This document shows positions 21,102 to 30,552 of a DNA stretch of 64,000 bases, piece after piece (position 1 is the stretch's first letter; every line of letters begins with the position of its first letter). Both the position numbers and the translations under genes were made by a program. The notes beneath the pieces were generated by a model. That model worked only from the letters and a program-made list of their open reading frames with translations. It did not search any database and was not told where the DNA came from. The stretch covers positions 18,414 through 82,413 of the forward strand of contig JAFQHN010000017.1 of the NCBI GenBank assembly GCA_017397935.1, read 5' to 3'. Source of the stretch: Bacillota bacterium (GTDB lineage: Bacteria; Bacillota; Dehalobacteriia; UBA4068; UBA4997).

Positions 21102-21169
21102 TTTTTATGACATTACAGTACCATTACCGGCAAAGGTATGGTCAGCACCGAGAGTACAGTTGTAATAAT
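21102..21169 (-). pseudogene. Orphan 3' tail of a second AEC-carrier gene
   Basis: After the stop of the AEC carrier, the minus strand repeats its end: a frame reading IITTVLSVLTIPLPVMVL, then TAA, against FFTTVLSVLTIPLLVMVL in the gene. Both stops are followed by a TGTCATAAAAA-like stretch. Most of the differences are third-codon-position, synonymous changes, so the orphan tail diverged while still coding. It probably remains from a tandem paralogue that was deleted. Confidence 0.75.
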
Positions 21170-21193
21170 CTGCGCCTATTTTTATGACAAAAT

Positions 21194-22111
21194 TTACAGT
21201 ACCATTACCAGCAACGGTATGGTAAGTACTGAAAGAACCGTGGTGAAAAATATGCCCTGTGATACCAGCTTGACATCGCCGCCGTATTCCACCGACATCA
21301 TGGTGGCGTTGGTGGCCACCGGCATGGCCGAGAGCACCACCAAAATCTGCCCCAGCACATCGTCCGCCGGCAGCAGCGGTTTAAGCAGCACAAAAATCAG
21401 CAGCGGCAGCACCAGCAGCTTTACGCCCACAAACAGGTAAACCCGCCATTCCTCAAAAAGCTCTTTTAACGGCATGGCGGCAATAGTGCAGCCCAAAATC
21501 AGCATGGCCAGCGGCGTGGTGGCATTACCCAGCGTCAGCAGCGCAGAGTTCACCACCTGCGGCAGCGGAATATGCAAAAAGAACAGCACCAGCGCCAACA
21601 CCGATGACAGCAGCGGCAGGTTCAGCAGTTTGCGCCAATCAAAGGCGGCCTGCCCGGCTCCCGCAATCATTTGCAGCCCCACCGAGAACACCAGCAGATT
21701 AAACACAATGTTGAAAATTACCGCAAAAACCAGCTTGTCTGCCCCAAAAATCGCGGTGATGACGGGGAAGCCCATAAACCCCACGTTGCCAAAGATGAGC
21801 ATATATTGGTATGTCCCGCGCTGTTCGGTCGGCAGTTTCAGCAGACGCACCATAACAGCAGCCACCGCAAAATAAACCGCATACACCACCGCCGAGAACA
21901 AAAATGTGCGCCCCAGCGCGGCGTTATCCAGCGCACCCCCGTCCACCGAGAACGAGGTGATGATCTGCGCCGGCAGCGTCACATTAAGCACCACCTTGGA
22001 TAATATCCCGTTGGCGTTTTCGCCCAGCAGGTGTTTGCGCTCCATCACATAACCAATAAACATCATCAACAGCAGCATCAGCATCTGCTGCAAAACCAGC
22101 ATAAAATTCAT
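21194..22111 (-). CDS. AEC (auxin efflux carrier) family transporter
   Basis: A 305-residue membrane protein with about 10 hydrophobic helices in the two-part arrangement of the AEC family. Conserved patterns include LSKVVLNVTLPAQIITSF in the first half and GNATTPLAMLILGCTIAA in the second; the Asn-Pro kinks of the crossing helices are here N-A-T-T-P and N-V-T-L-P. Bacterial members export or exchange organic acids such as malate or malonate; substrate unknown here. RBS GGAGG lies 8-9 nt before ATG. A degenerate second copy of its last codons follows the stop. Confidence 0.85.
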   Translation of the reverse strand: MNFMLVLQQMLMLLLMMFIGYVMERKHLLGENANGILSKVVLNVTLPAQIITSFSVDGGALDNAALGRTFLFSAVVYAVYFAVAAVMVRLLKLPTEQRGTYQYMLIFGNVGFMGFPVITAIFGADKLVFAVIFNIVFNLLVFSVGLQMIAGAGQAAFDWRKLLNLPLLSSVLALVLFFLHIPLPQVVNSALLTLGNATTPLAMLILGCTIAAMPLKELFEEWRVYLFVGVKLLVLPLLIFVLLKPLLPADDVLGQILVVLSAMPVATNATMMSVEYGGDVKLVSQGIFFTTVLSVLTIPLLVMVL

Positions 22112-22231
22112 TTTTTTAAGCCTCCGTCAAAATTTCCATAAAAATATGCCAAAATCACAACTAAAAGTTTATTATACACCCAGATTACGCAAAACAAAAT
22201 AGCCAAATTGCAAAATAAGCCGCCGCGGCTC

Positions 22232-22260
22232 TTGTTTTTTGCCGCCGCATCTGTGATAAT
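22232..22260 (+). promoter_or_regulatory. Predicted promoter for the AI-2E-family gene
   Basis: TTGTTT, 17 bp, GATAAT, about 87 nt before the ATG. A short GATA tandem (GATAGATAGATAG) sits directly before the RBS. Confidence 0.4.
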
Positions 22261-22347
22261 ATAATTTACAGGCATTTAATAACTGCCGTATATAATCAAC
22301 ACGCAATATTATTTATGAATATATAAGATAGATAGATAGGTGGGTAT

Positions 22348-23520
22348 ATGAATAACAACAACTTTAATATCAGCAGAAAAACCGCCCTGACGCTGGCGGT
22401 GATAATCTTCGGTGCGGTGCTGTTAAACTGGGCATTAACTCACACCTATGCGGCCGGCAGATTTCTCTCCGGTATCGGCTCGCTGCTGACGCCGTTTCTG
22501 CTGGGCGGCGGTATTGCCTTTGTGTTCAATGTGCCCATGCGCGCCATAGAGAAGCACCTGCTGCCCAAATCCACCAAGCTGCAAAGCATACGCCGGCCGC
22601 TGGCCTGGCTGCTGACGCTGGCGCTGCTGCTGCTGGCCTGCTCGCTGGTGGTTATAGTAGTCATCCCGCAAATGATCACCACGCTGGGCACAATTTCTCA
22701 GCAGGCCATGCAGGCGGTAAAAAACGCCGGCCAATATCTGGCAACCATCCCGCCCGAGGTACTGCGGCTCTTTCCCGATTTGGAGCAGACCTTGCAGGAT
22801 CTGGGCCTTAACATCAGCACCGTGTCTGATAAGGCGGCCAAAATGCTGCAAAATCTGGGCAGTCTGTTCGCCTCCGGCTTTAATATCTTAGGCAGCATCA
22901 TCAGCGCCTTTACCACGCTGTTCATCGGCTTTTTCTTCTCCATTTACCTGCTTTTCGGCAAAGAAAAGCTGGCCGAGCAGGGCAAACAGGTGCTTTACAC
23001 CCTGCTGCCCACCCCCAAGGCCGACAAAGCGGTGGAGGTTCTGCGCCTTACTGACCGCACCTTTGCCAATTTCATCACCGGCCAATGTTTGGAAGCCTGT
23101 ATTCTCGGCCTGATGTTCTTTGTGGCCATGCTGCTGCTGCGTCTGCCGTATGCCACCCTCACCGCCGTGCTGATTGGCGTGACCTCGCTGGTGCCCATCT
23201 TCGGTGCCTTTGTCGGCTGTATCATCAGCGCCCTGTTCATCGCACTTAACAACCCCATGCAGGCCGTGATTTTTCTGGTAATGTTCCTGGTACTGCAACA
23301 GATAGAGGGCAACCTGATCTACCCCAGAGTGGTCGGCGGTTCGGTCGGTTTGCCGGCAATCTGGGTGCTGGTGGCCATCACCCTGGGCGGCAATCTGCTG
23401 GGCATACTGGGTATGCTGGTGTTCATCCCGCTTTGCTCGGTGGCTTATGCGCTGTTCAGCAGCTTTGTGCAGCAAAAGTTAAAGGCCGATAATATCCCGC
23501 CCGAAAAGTGGCAGAATTAA
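22348..23520 (+). CDS. AI-2E family transporter (PerM/YtvI-like permease)
   Basis: A 390-residue membrane protein with about 8 helices. The family pattern has two N-terminal helices, a soluble region at about 110-180, then a C-terminal bundle with LIYPRVVGGSVGLPAIWVL and PIFGAFVG. Members include the AI-2 exporter TqsA and many permeases with unknown or Na+/H+-linked roles, so the family name does not prove AI-2 transport. RBS GGTGGG. It is the only plus-strand gene in the first 37 kb and converges on the flavoprotein gene across a shared terminator. Confidence 0.85.
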   Translation: MNNNNFNISRKTALTLAVIIFGAVLLNWALTHTYAAGRFLSGIGSLLTPFLLGGGIAFVFNVPMRAIEKHLLPKSTKLQSIRRPLAWLLTLALLLLACSLVVIVVIPQMITTLGTISQQAMQAVKNAGQYLATIPPEVLRLFPDLEQTLQDLGLNISTVSDKAAKMLQNLGSLFASGFNILGSIISAFTTLFIGFFFSIYLLFGKEKLAEQGKQVLYTLLPTPKADKAVEVLRLTDRTFANFITGQCLEACILGLMFFVAMLLLRLPYATLTAVLIGVTSLVPIFGAFVGCIISALFIALNNPMQAVIFLVMFLVLQQIEGNLIYPRVVGGSVGLPAIWVLVAITLGGNLLGILGMLVFIPLCSVAYALFSSFVQQKLKADNIPPEKWQN

Positions 23521-23544
23521 CCCCCATATACCCCCATATAACAT

Positions 23545-23590
23545 TAAAAAATGAGTGCGGTTATCCAAAACCGCACCCGTTTTTATTTTG
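23545..23590. terminator. Bidirectional terminator between convergent genes
   Basis: GTGCGGTT and AACCGCAC form an 8-bp stem at 23555-23576. T-runs follow on the plus strand (GTTTTTATTTT) and on the minus strand (TCATTTTTTAA). It serves the AI-2E gene and the flavoprotein. Two tandem CCCCCATATA decamers follow the upstream stop codon at 23521-23540. Confidence 0.85.
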
Positions 23591-23597
23591 CTTAATT

Positions 23598-24827
23598 TTA
23601 CTGCTGATTTATCTGCTCTTGCAGCATACGGTCCATGTTGGCCGCCACCCGTTTAGAATCAGTAACGGCGGTCACCACATTCATCGGGCCGGTCACCACA
23701 TCACCGGCAGCAAAAACCATCTCCTTGGTGGTCTGGCCCTGGTCATCCACCACCAAAAAGCCGGAAGCATCCACCTGCAAACCGGGCGTGGTATCCACCA
23801 GACGGCGGCGCGGGCCCTGGCTTACGGCAATCACCACCGAGTCAGCCTCCACCTGCTGCAAATCGCCCTGCAAGCCCACCGAATCACCCTGCATATTAAA
23901 CACCACATCACGGAAGACGGGGCCTTTTTCGTTGATTTCCACCAGCTGCTTGCCAAATTCCAGCTCGGCACCGTCCAGCTGGGCGTATGTAAGCTCCCGC
24001 TTGGCGGCCGTGGCCACCAGCATATTGGAGTACAGAGTCACCTTTTTGCTGCCGCGGCGAAGTGCTGTTCTGGCCACATCCATGGCGGTATTGCCCATGC
24101 CGATGATCGCCACCTCTTCCCCCAGCTCATGCTGGCCGGGGTTGGATAAATAATCCAGACCAAAGCGCACATTTCCGCGGCTCTCACCCTTAACCCCCAG
24201 GGTGCGGGCGCGCCACACACCGCTGCCGATAAACACCGCGCGGTAATCGTCACGGAACAGGTTATCAATACTCAGCGCGTTGCCAATGGTGGTGTTCAGA
24301 CGAATGGTAATGCCCATAGACTCCAACTTTTGCTTATAGCGCTTCAAAATGCTCTTGGGCAGGCGAAAATCCGGGATGCCGTACTGCATTACGCCGCCGA
24401 TTTTATCCTTCGCCTCAAAAATCGTCACGCTGTAACCGCGTCTGGCCATCTCCACCGCCACCGTTATGCCCGCCGGTCCGCTGCCGATAACCGCCACCGC
24501 AATGCCGTTGGGCGGCGCCAGCTCCGGCTGCATCTTATCAAAAAAAGTATCGGAGATATAATTCTCAATGCTGCTTATCTGCACCGCCGAGCCGGTTCTG
24601 CCCAGCACACAATGCCCCTCACACTGTTTCTCATGCATACATACGATAGAGCATATCAGCGAAAGCGGATTATTGTCAAACAGCATTTCACCCGCCTCAT
24701 TGGGGCGATGCTCCTTCAAAAGCCGAATCATCTGCGGAATGGGCGTATTGATGGGACATCCCTGCCGACAGGCAGGCTTGCGGCAATTCAAACAACGGTT
24801 AATCTCATCAAGCACATGGCCGGACAC
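23598..24827 (-). CDS. GltD-like NAD(P)H-dependent flavoprotein oxidoreductase
   Basis: A 409-residue homologue of the small subunit of glutamate synthase and related electron-input subunits. The N-terminal Fe-S region has CLNCRKPACRQGCP and further cysteines (CSIVCMHEKQCEGHC). The FAD Rossmann motif is VIGSGPAGITVAVEMARRGY; the NAD(P)H motif is IIGMGNTAMDVARTA; the C-terminal flavin motif is VFAAGDVV. No large glutamate-synthase subunit (GltB) is next to it, so it may serve another partner, such as NADH-dependent ferredoxin:NADP reductase-type activity, or act alone. Start GTG 24827, 7 nt after GGAGG. Confidence 0.85.
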   Translation of the reverse strand: MSGHVLDEINRCLNCRKPACRQGCPINTPIPQMIRLLKEHRPNEAGEMLFDNNPLSLICSIVCMHEKQCEGHCVLGRTGSAVQISSIENYISDTFFDKMQPELAPPNGIAVAVIGSGPAGITVAVEMARRGYSVTIFEAKDKIGGVMQYGIPDFRLPKSILKRYKQKLESMGITIRLNTTIGNALSIDNLFRDDYRAVFIGSGVWRARTLGVKGESRGNVRFGLDYLSNPGQHELGEEVAIIGMGNTAMDVARTALRRGSKKVTLYSNMLVATAAKRELTYAQLDGAELEFGKQLVEINEKGPVFRDVVFNMQGDSVGLQGDLQQVEADSVVIAVSQGPRRRLVDTTPGLQVDASGFLVVDDQGQTTKEMVFAAGDVVTGPMNVVTAVTDSKRVAANMDRMLQEQINQQ

Positions 24828-24932
24828 ATCATTCCCTCCTTAAAAATCAACAATAACCTCACGGTTCCTCACACATCACCTTACGGTTAAATTATATCAT
24901 CTTTACAGGGTTATTACAACCCAAACCCCCAG

Positions 24933-25577
24933 CTATACCTGTTTAACTTTCCGCCAAATTTCTGCCGCGCAAAAAAGCAGCAGGCTCATCCCCACGCCGG
25001 CAAAAACATCCCACACCGAATGTTGCTTCACAAACAGTGTTGATAAGCAGATAAGCAGCATCAGCACCGCCACGGCAGCTTTCAGCAGAACACGCCCCCG
25101 CAAACTGCGGCTGCGGCAGGCCACCAAAGCAATCGCCGACGATATGGAACAATGCAGCGATGGGCAGACGTTGCGCGGTGAATCCACCAGCCAGATAAAC
25201 TGCATCAGCCGGGAGAAAAAGTTGTCCCTCGGCAGCATCTCCGGGCGCAGTTCCAACCCCGTCGGCAGCCATATATATGCCGCAAAGCTGATTATTGCCC
25301 CCGTAAAAACCACAAAGCACAATTCCCGGAAATCGGCCTTATCCAGCAGCAAAAAAGCCAGCAAGCTGCCCGGAAAAATCGGGAACCACAAAAAATAAAA
25401 CACCGCAAACCATTCATTAAACGGTATCATATCATCCAACGGGCTGTGCAGGATAAACTGCGGCTCCTTCACCGCCAGATCCAGCCCAAAAAACAGCAGC
25501 AGATAAGCCGCCAACAGCCCCACCAGCGCATAAAACTCCGGTGTGCGGCGCAGCCAGGCCTTAAAATCTTTCAGCAT
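24933..25577 (-). CDS. PAP2-family membrane phosphatase
   Basis: A 214-residue membrane protein with six hydrophobic segments. The lipid-phosphatase motifs are CPSLHCS (PSxH; the usual PSGH has Leu here) and STLFVKQHSVWDVFAG, with His and Asp in the expected spacing. The first PAP2 motif (KxxxxxxRP) is not clear, so this fits the looser group related to inositol-phosphoryl-ceramide synthases. Likely role: dephosphorylation or transfer on lipid phosphates at the outer membrane face. RBS AAGGAG. Confidence 0.8.
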   Translation of the reverse strand: MLKDFKAWLRRTPEFYALVGLLAAYLLLFFGLDLAVKEPQFILHSPLDDMIPFNEWFAVFYFLWFPIFPGSLLAFLLLDKADFRELCFVVFTGAIISFAAYIWLPTGLELRPEMLPRDNFFSRLMQFIWLVDSPRNVCPSLHCSISSAIALVACRSRSLRGRVLLKAAVAVLMLLICLSTLFVKQHSVWDVFAGVGMSLLLFCAAEIWRKVKQV

Positions 25578-25741
25578 AAAACTCCTTAATCAAAAACACA
25601 ATGCCATCAAATTATAACATTATTATAGCAAATTCGCCCTGCTTTGTCCATATCAGCAGCCATCGGGCCGCAGGTATCAACACCGCAGAGCGAATTTTTT
25701 TGCCAAATTTAACTGTTTTATGCCCCTTCACACGGCATATT

Positions 25742-25954
25742 TTACTCAATGCCGGTCACGGTGTAATCCTGCGCCTCCACCGCCGCCCGCAAATCAGCAT
25801 CGCTCACCTCGGCCGAGAGTTCAACCACCGCCGTGCCCTCCGCAGAACTGGCCACTGCCGATTCCACACCGGGCAGCGCCAACAGCACCTTCTGCACACG
25901 GGCCTCACAATGGCCGCACATCATACCCTCAATACGCATGGTTTTCTTCATCAT
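25742..25954 (-). CDS. Possible separate CopZ-like copper chaperone from an internal start inside copA
   Basis: Inside copA, in frame, GGAGGTG lies 5 nt before ATG 25954 and 8 nt before a second ATG (25951). Translation from there gives a 70-residue protein starting [20 protein letters not shown], the size and motif of CopZ. The sequence thus seems able to yield both a fused pump and a free chaperone. E. coli makes a free chaperone from its copA by ribosomal frameshifting; here the signal would be internal initiation. Inference; not proven. Confidence 0.55.
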   Translation of the reverse strand: MMKKTMRIEGMMCGHCEARVQKVLLALPGVESAVASSAEGTAVVELSAEVSDADLRAAVEAQDYTVTGIE

Positions 25955-28264
25955 CTTCACCTCCGTTTTATCAATTTCTTTATTATTATCAAATAGATTA
26001 TCAAATTTATCAGCGGCTTTTTCAATCGGATACAGCTTAAATAAATTCAGCCGCAGGGCGTTGCTAACCACACAAAAACTGGATAAGCTCATCGCCGCCG
26101 CCGCAAACATCGGGTTAAGCTGCCAACCCAGCACAGGGATAAACACACCTGCCGCCAGCGGGATACCGGCCGCATTATAGGCAAACGCCCAAAACAAATT
26201 CTGCTTAACGATACGCAGCGTGGCCCTGCTAAGCCGTATAGCCGCCGCCACATCAGCCAAACTGTTCTTCATCAGCACAACCTCGGCCGCATCCACCGCC
26301 ACATCGGTGCCTGCGCCAACGGCCACGCCCAAATCAGCCGCCGCCAGCGCCGGTGCATCGTTTATGCCGTCACCCACCATCAGCACCTTGCCCTGTGCTT
26401 GCAGCCGCCGCACCGCCTGCTGCTTGTCATCGGGCCGCAGTTCAGCCAACACCTCGGTCACCCCGGCATCACGGCCGATTTTCTCCGCCGTCCGCCGATT
26501 ATCACCCGTCAGCATCACCACACGGCAGCCCAGGCTTTGCAGCTCGCTGATCGCGGCACGGCTGTCCTCACGCAGCACATCAGCCACCGCCATCATCCCC
26601 AGCAGACGGTTGGACACGGCAAAATACAGCGGCGTTTTACCCTCGGCCGCCCAATCTTCGGCCAGCTTCCGCCACTTCTCCTCCACCGCAGCCTCGCGCT
26701 TAATATAAGCCAGATTGCCGCCAGCCAGCCGCTTACCCTGCCAAATACCGCACAAGCCGCCGCCAGCCTCAATCTGCCAGTCGGTTATCAACTCATCTTT
26801 ATACGCGATATTCTCAGCCGCCGCACGGCGCACCACCGCACCTGCCAGGGGGTGTTCGCTGTCCGCCTCCAACGCCGCCGCCAGCCGCAGCAGCTCGGCC
26901 TTATCCACACCGTCCGCCGGGCAAATATCCGTCACTTCGGGCGTGCCTTGGGTAATGGTGCCGGTCTTATCCAACGCCACGATCTGCGTTTTGCCGCACT
27001 CCTCCAAAGCTGCCGCCGTCTTAAACAAAATGCCGTGTTTGGCGCCCAAACCGCTGCCCACCATGATCGCCACCGGCGTGGCCAAACCCAACGCACACGG
27101 GCAGCTTATCACCAGCACAGATATGGCACGGGCCAGCGCAAAACCGCCGCTTGCCCCCAAACCCAGCCAAACAGCCGCCGTCACCGCCGCAATCACCAGC
27201 ACCACAGGCACAAAAACCCCGGCCACCTTATCGGCCAGCTTGGCGATCGGGGCCTTGGTTGCCGCAGCGTCACTCACCATGCGGATTATCTGCGCCAGAG
27301 TGGTGTCCTCGCCCACACGGGTGGCACGGCAGGTCAGCACGCCGCTTTGGTTCAGCGTTGCCGCCGCCACATCACAACCGACAGTTTTCTCCACCGGCAC
27401 ACTCTCTCCCGTCAGCGCCGCCTCATTCACCGCCGCGCTGCCGCTTATCACCTCGCCGTCCACGGGGATATATTCCCCCGGCCTCACCACAAAAACATCG
27501 CCCAAGCGCACCTCGGCCACCGAAACCTGCTGTTCCGCACCGCCGCGCAGCACCACCGCCGTCTGCGGAGATAACCTCAGCAGGCTTTGCAGGGCATCGG
27601 TCGTGCGGCCTTTGGCTCTGGCCTCCAACATTTTGCCCAGGGTGATCAGCGTCAAAATCATCGCCGCCGATTCATAATACAAATCGTGCAGGCCATTCAT
27701 ACAGGCCAAATCATCAGCCGTCGTCATGCCGAAAAGCACATAGGTGCTGTATGCAAAAGCCGCCGCCGCCCCCATTGATACCAGCGTATCCATGTTGGGC
27801 GCGCGGTTTATCAGCCCCTTAAAGCCGGAGATAAAAAACCGCTGATTTATCACCATAATAACGCCCGTCAGCAATAACTGCACCAGGCCCTGCGCCATAG
27901 GGTTGGCGTCCAAAAACTTCGGCAGCGGCAAATCAAACAGCATCTGCCCCATCGAGAAATACAGCAGCACCGCCAAAAACGCCAAAGACCACACCAGCCG
28001 TGCCAACAGCCGCGGAGTTTCTTTGTCCTCCAAATCGCCGTTGGGTTGGGGCGCATTTTGCTGATTGCCCATCTCGGCTGCGCCGTAGCCTGCCGCCTGT
28101 ACTGCCGCCACAATTTCCGCCGATGCCGCCTCTCCCTGCACCACCATGCTGTTGGTCAACAGGCTTACGCTGCAGCTTTCCACGCCGTCCAGCTTGCTGA
28201 CGGCTTTTTCCACTCGACTGCTGCACGCCGCACAGCTCATGCCGGTTATCTCAAACTTACGCAC
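25742..28264 (-). CDS. copA: Cu(+)-exporting P1B-type ATPase with N- and C-terminal HMA domains
   Basis: An 840-residue membrane pump. N-terminal metal-binding domain: [15 protein letters not shown]. Eight helices are expected, with the copper-selective CPC at 388-390. Phosphorylation site DKTGT with Asp 432, TGES in the actuator domain, [10 protein letters not shown] in the hinge, and the Cu(+) helix motifs FAYN and [16 protein letters not shown]. The unusual part is the tail: after a roughly 30-residue polar linker comes a second HMA domain with [10 protein letters not shown], typical of the separate chaperone CopZ. An internal RBS precedes that domain. Start GTG 28264 after GAGG. No CsoR or CopY regulator gene is adjacent. 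Confidence 0.93.
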   Translation of the reverse strand: MRKFEITGMSCAACSSRVEKAVSKLDGVESCSVSLLTNSMVVQGEAASAEIVAAVQAAGYGAAEMGNQQNAPQPNGDLEDKETPRLLARLVWSLAFLAVLLYFSMGQMLFDLPLPKFLDANPMAQGLVQLLLTGVIMVINQRFFISGFKGLINRAPNMDTLVSMGAAAAFAYSTYVLFGMTTADDLACMNGLHDLYYESAAMILTLITLGKMLEARAKGRTTDALQSLLRLSPQTAVVLRGGAEQQVSVAEVRLGDVFVVRPGEYIPVDGEVISGSAAVNEAALTGESVPVEKTVGCDVAAATLNQSGVLTCRATRVGEDTTLAQIIRMVSDAAATKAPIAKLADKVAGVFVPVVLVIAAVTAAVWLGLGASGGFALARAISVLVISCPCALGLATPVAIMVGSGLGAKHGILFKTAAALEECGKTQIVALDKTGTITQGTPEVTDICPADGVDKAELLRLAAALEADSEHPLAGAVVRRAAAENIAYKDELITDWQIEAGGGLCGIWQGKRLAGGNLAYIKREAAVEEKWRKLAEDWAAEGKTPLYFAVSNRLLGMMAVADVLREDSRAAISELQSLGCRVVMLTGDNRRTAEKIGRDAGVTEVLAELRPDDKQQAVRRLQAQGKVLMVGDGINDAPALAAADLGVAVGAGTDVAVDAAEVVLMKNSLADVAAAIRLSRATLRIVKQNLFWAFAYNAAGIPLAAGVFIPVLGWQLNPMFAAAAMSLSSFCVVSNALRLNLFKLYPIEKAADKFDNLFDNNKEIDKTEVKMMKKTMRIEGMMCGHCEARVQKVLLALPGVESAVASSAEGTAVVELSAEVSDADLRAAVEAQDYTVTGIE

Positions 28265-28387
28265 CGATTTATCCTCAATATATCCTCAAAACTTCCTCTT
28301 ACATTCCTATATCTACCGCATTACTGGGTTTTCTCTTAAATTCTAACCTTTTCCGCCCCAACAGTCAAGAATCAACACTGTATTTTT

Positions 28388-29752
28388 TTACCGGCCATCG
28401 TTTGTCAGCTTAACCAGCTCAGCATACAGACTTTTTGACTGCTTCTTATATTTCTTCGCCGGCTCCGTTTGATACGGCAGCACCACACAAACCCGGCAGC
28501 CCTGCTCCGGCCGCCCGGTCAGCTCCATACTGCCGCCGTGCAAGGCAATTATGCCCCGGCTGATGCTTACACCCAGGCCCGTGCCGTTTGGCTTGCTGGT
28601 ATAAAAAGGCCGCATCAGATGTGCCTGCTGCTCGGCCGTGATACCGATGCCGTTATCCTCAATCAGTAGAGAGACCTCCTGCTTCTGCTCATCCCACGCC
28701 GTACTTATCTTAATTTCGCCGGCCAGCCGCGGCTGTTTCTGCCGCAGGGCCTCAATAGCCTCCATGCTGTTTTCCAGACAATTCAGCAGCACCTGCTTAA
28801 TGCGTGTACGGTCAATATATAGCAGCGGCAGGTCCTCCGCCAAATCGGTCAGCACCTCCATCCGCTGCATACGGCAGCATGGATAAAGCAGGCGCAGCGT
28901 TTCCTCAATCACCTCGTTCAGCGAATAATCCGTCACATTTTCATCACAGCGCCCCAGCCCCATAAAGCCGTACAGCAGCTTATTCATCTCGGCAATCTGC
29001 TCGTTCATCATCCGCAGAAACCCCTGCACGCTTTCCGATTCGGGGCATTTGGTCTGCATTACCTGCACCACACCGCTGAAATTCTGCACAATATTCTTAA
29101 CCTCATGCAGCACCCCACCGGATAATTTGCCCATGTGGGTAAGCTGCATATTCGCCTCGGTTTGCATTAGCTGCCTTATCTGCCAGAAGTCGCTTATCCG
29201 GGTGTCCAGCCTCTCCAACAGCAGCAGATTAACCCGGCCGCCCCGTCCGTTGTCGTCTATCGGCAGCAGGCGTATGCCCCAATGCCCCTGCCCGCAGGTC
29301 AAACGGTCGGCGGTCAGCTCGGCACTCCATGCAAAGCCGCCGGCCACCGCATTATCCAGCGCCAGAATCAGCTCGGCATCACAGGTTATGCGCCCCAGCG
29401 CCGCCGATAAATAACCGCCCACCACCTGCTGCATACTGCTGTGCAAAACCTCATCAACAACCTGCGCGGTGGCGGCCAGCACCCTGCCCCATTCATCAAC
29501 CAGCAGCAGATTAACAGGAAGCTCGGGCAGCACCTTGCTCCACAATAACTGCGCCCGCACCAGCTCTCCCAGCACGCTGTCCAGCGCATCGGCAGTATAT
29601 TCGGGCAGCGGCTTTTTATCCTCCCGTGCGGTGTTGATTTCAGCAGCACGCTCCTCCACGCCCTGCGGCTTGGCTGTATGCTTAAATGCTGTATGCTTAA
29701 ATATCGCATCAAATTCGGCGTTTATTTGGTTATCAGGCATATTTTTAATCAT
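28388..29752 (-). CDS. Soluble sensor histidine kinase (orphan)
   Basis: A 454-residue kinase without membrane segments. An N-terminal input region of about 220 residues has a PAS-like pattern (NLLLVDEWGRVLAATAQ). The DHp helix has GKLSGGVLHEVKNIVQNF with the phospho-accepting His, and the HATPase_c domain has NCLENSMEAIEA (N box), IEDNGIGI (G1) and GTGLGVSIS (G2). It resembles cytoplasmic kinases feeding sporulation or nitrogen phosphorelays. No response regulator lies within several kilobases. A 15-bp tandem duplication early in the gene encodes FKHTAFKHTA. Confidence 0.88.
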   Translation of the reverse strand: MIKNMPDNQINAEFDAIFKHTAFKHTAKPQGVEERAAEINTAREDKKPLPEYTADALDSVLGELVRAQLLWSKVLPELPVNLLLVDEWGRVLAATAQVVDEVLHSSMQQVVGGYLSAALGRITCDAELILALDNAVAGGFAWSAELTADRLTCGQGHWGIRLLPIDDNGRGGRVNLLLLERLDTRISDFWQIRQLMQTEANMQLTHMGKLSGGVLHEVKNIVQNFSGVVQVMQTKCPESESVQGFLRMMNEQIAEMNKLLYGFMGLGRCDENVTDYSLNEVIEETLRLLYPCCRMQRMEVLTDLAEDLPLLYIDRTRIKQVLLNCLENSMEAIEALRQKQPRLAGEIKISTAWDEQKQEVSLLIEDNGIGITAEQQAHLMRPFYTSKPNGTGLGVSISRGIIALHGGSMELTGRPEQGCRVCVVLPYQTEPAKKYKKQSKSLYAELVKLTNDGR

Positions 29753-29928
29753 AGTTCACCCCGGCAAATTCGTTTGCTGATGTTTTCCGCAAAATATCGT
29801 CCATGCCTGCGCCAAATCTGCAAAAAAATCAGGTAAATTGTGACACCTTCGCCCAACTTACCCGGTCTTTCGCTTTTTTCAGGCAACAATCAACATGGTT
29901 TGCCTTTTTTCAACACTAAATTTGATTA

Positions 29929-30501
29929 TCAGTCCGTAATCAGCAAATCCATCGGTCGGTCAAATTCATCAGCAGGTATTTGCGGCAGCACCTGCCGTTT
30001 ATATCCCACACCAATCACCGTCACATCCGCCGAAAGCTGCGGCAAAAAGCGGTCATAATACCCCTTGCCGTGCCCCAGGCGCTTATTCTCCACATCAAAC
30101 GCCACCCCCGGCGCCAGCACCACACCAATTTCGGCAGGCTGCACCACCGCCGCTGTCAGCGGTTCATACACCCCCAGCCCCACCTTGAATAGCTCCGAAT
30201 CCGGCCCATACTCCACCGCCTGCATTATCCCCGGCGGCAGATCATATGTCCGCGGTACGGCCAGCTTATATCCCCTGGCCCACAGCCAATCATGCACCGC
30301 AGTCAGGTCAACCTCACGCCCATAGGCCAGATAACTGAACACCGCTTTGCCCTGCTTATCTGCGGGCAGCTTGCCCAGCACTTCAATCACCCGTCGGCAG
30401 ATCTCCGCACTGCCTGCGGCGGCCTCCTCTGCGGTCATCTCACGCCGCTTAGCCAGCATTTGCCGCCGAAGAGCCCGCTTTTGCTCCGTAATATTTTCCA
30501 T
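29929..30501 (-). CDS. 5-formyltetrahydrofolate cyclo-ligase
   Basis: Converts 5-formyl-THF to 5,10-methenyl-THF with ATP, recovering a folate by-product. 190 residues, usual size. The N-terminal KRALRRQMLAKRREM helix and the C-terminal phosphate-binding and catalytic stretch GVAFDVENKRLGHGKGYYDR are diagnostic. A weak RBS precedes ATG 30501. It follows tsaD by about 50 nt on the same strand. Confidence 0.93.
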   Translation of the reverse strand: MENITEQKRALRRQMLAKRREMTAEEAAAGSAEICRRVIEVLGKLPADKQGKAVFSYLAYGREVDLTAVHDWLWARGYKLAVPRTYDLPPGIMQAVEYGPDSELFKVGLGVYEPLTAAVVQPAEIGVVLAPGVAFDVENKRLGHGKGYYDRFLPQLSADVTVIGVGYKRQVLPQIPADEFDRPMDLLITD

Positions 30502-30552
30502 AATATAATACCAGAATCAAATATCAACATAAAACGACATACAGTTCGTATA

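Noticed and set aside
23598..24827. Assignment as glutamate synthase small subunit (gltD) proper
   Set aside because: No GltB gene is adjacent, and the family includes several other electron-transfer partners; left as GltD-like.
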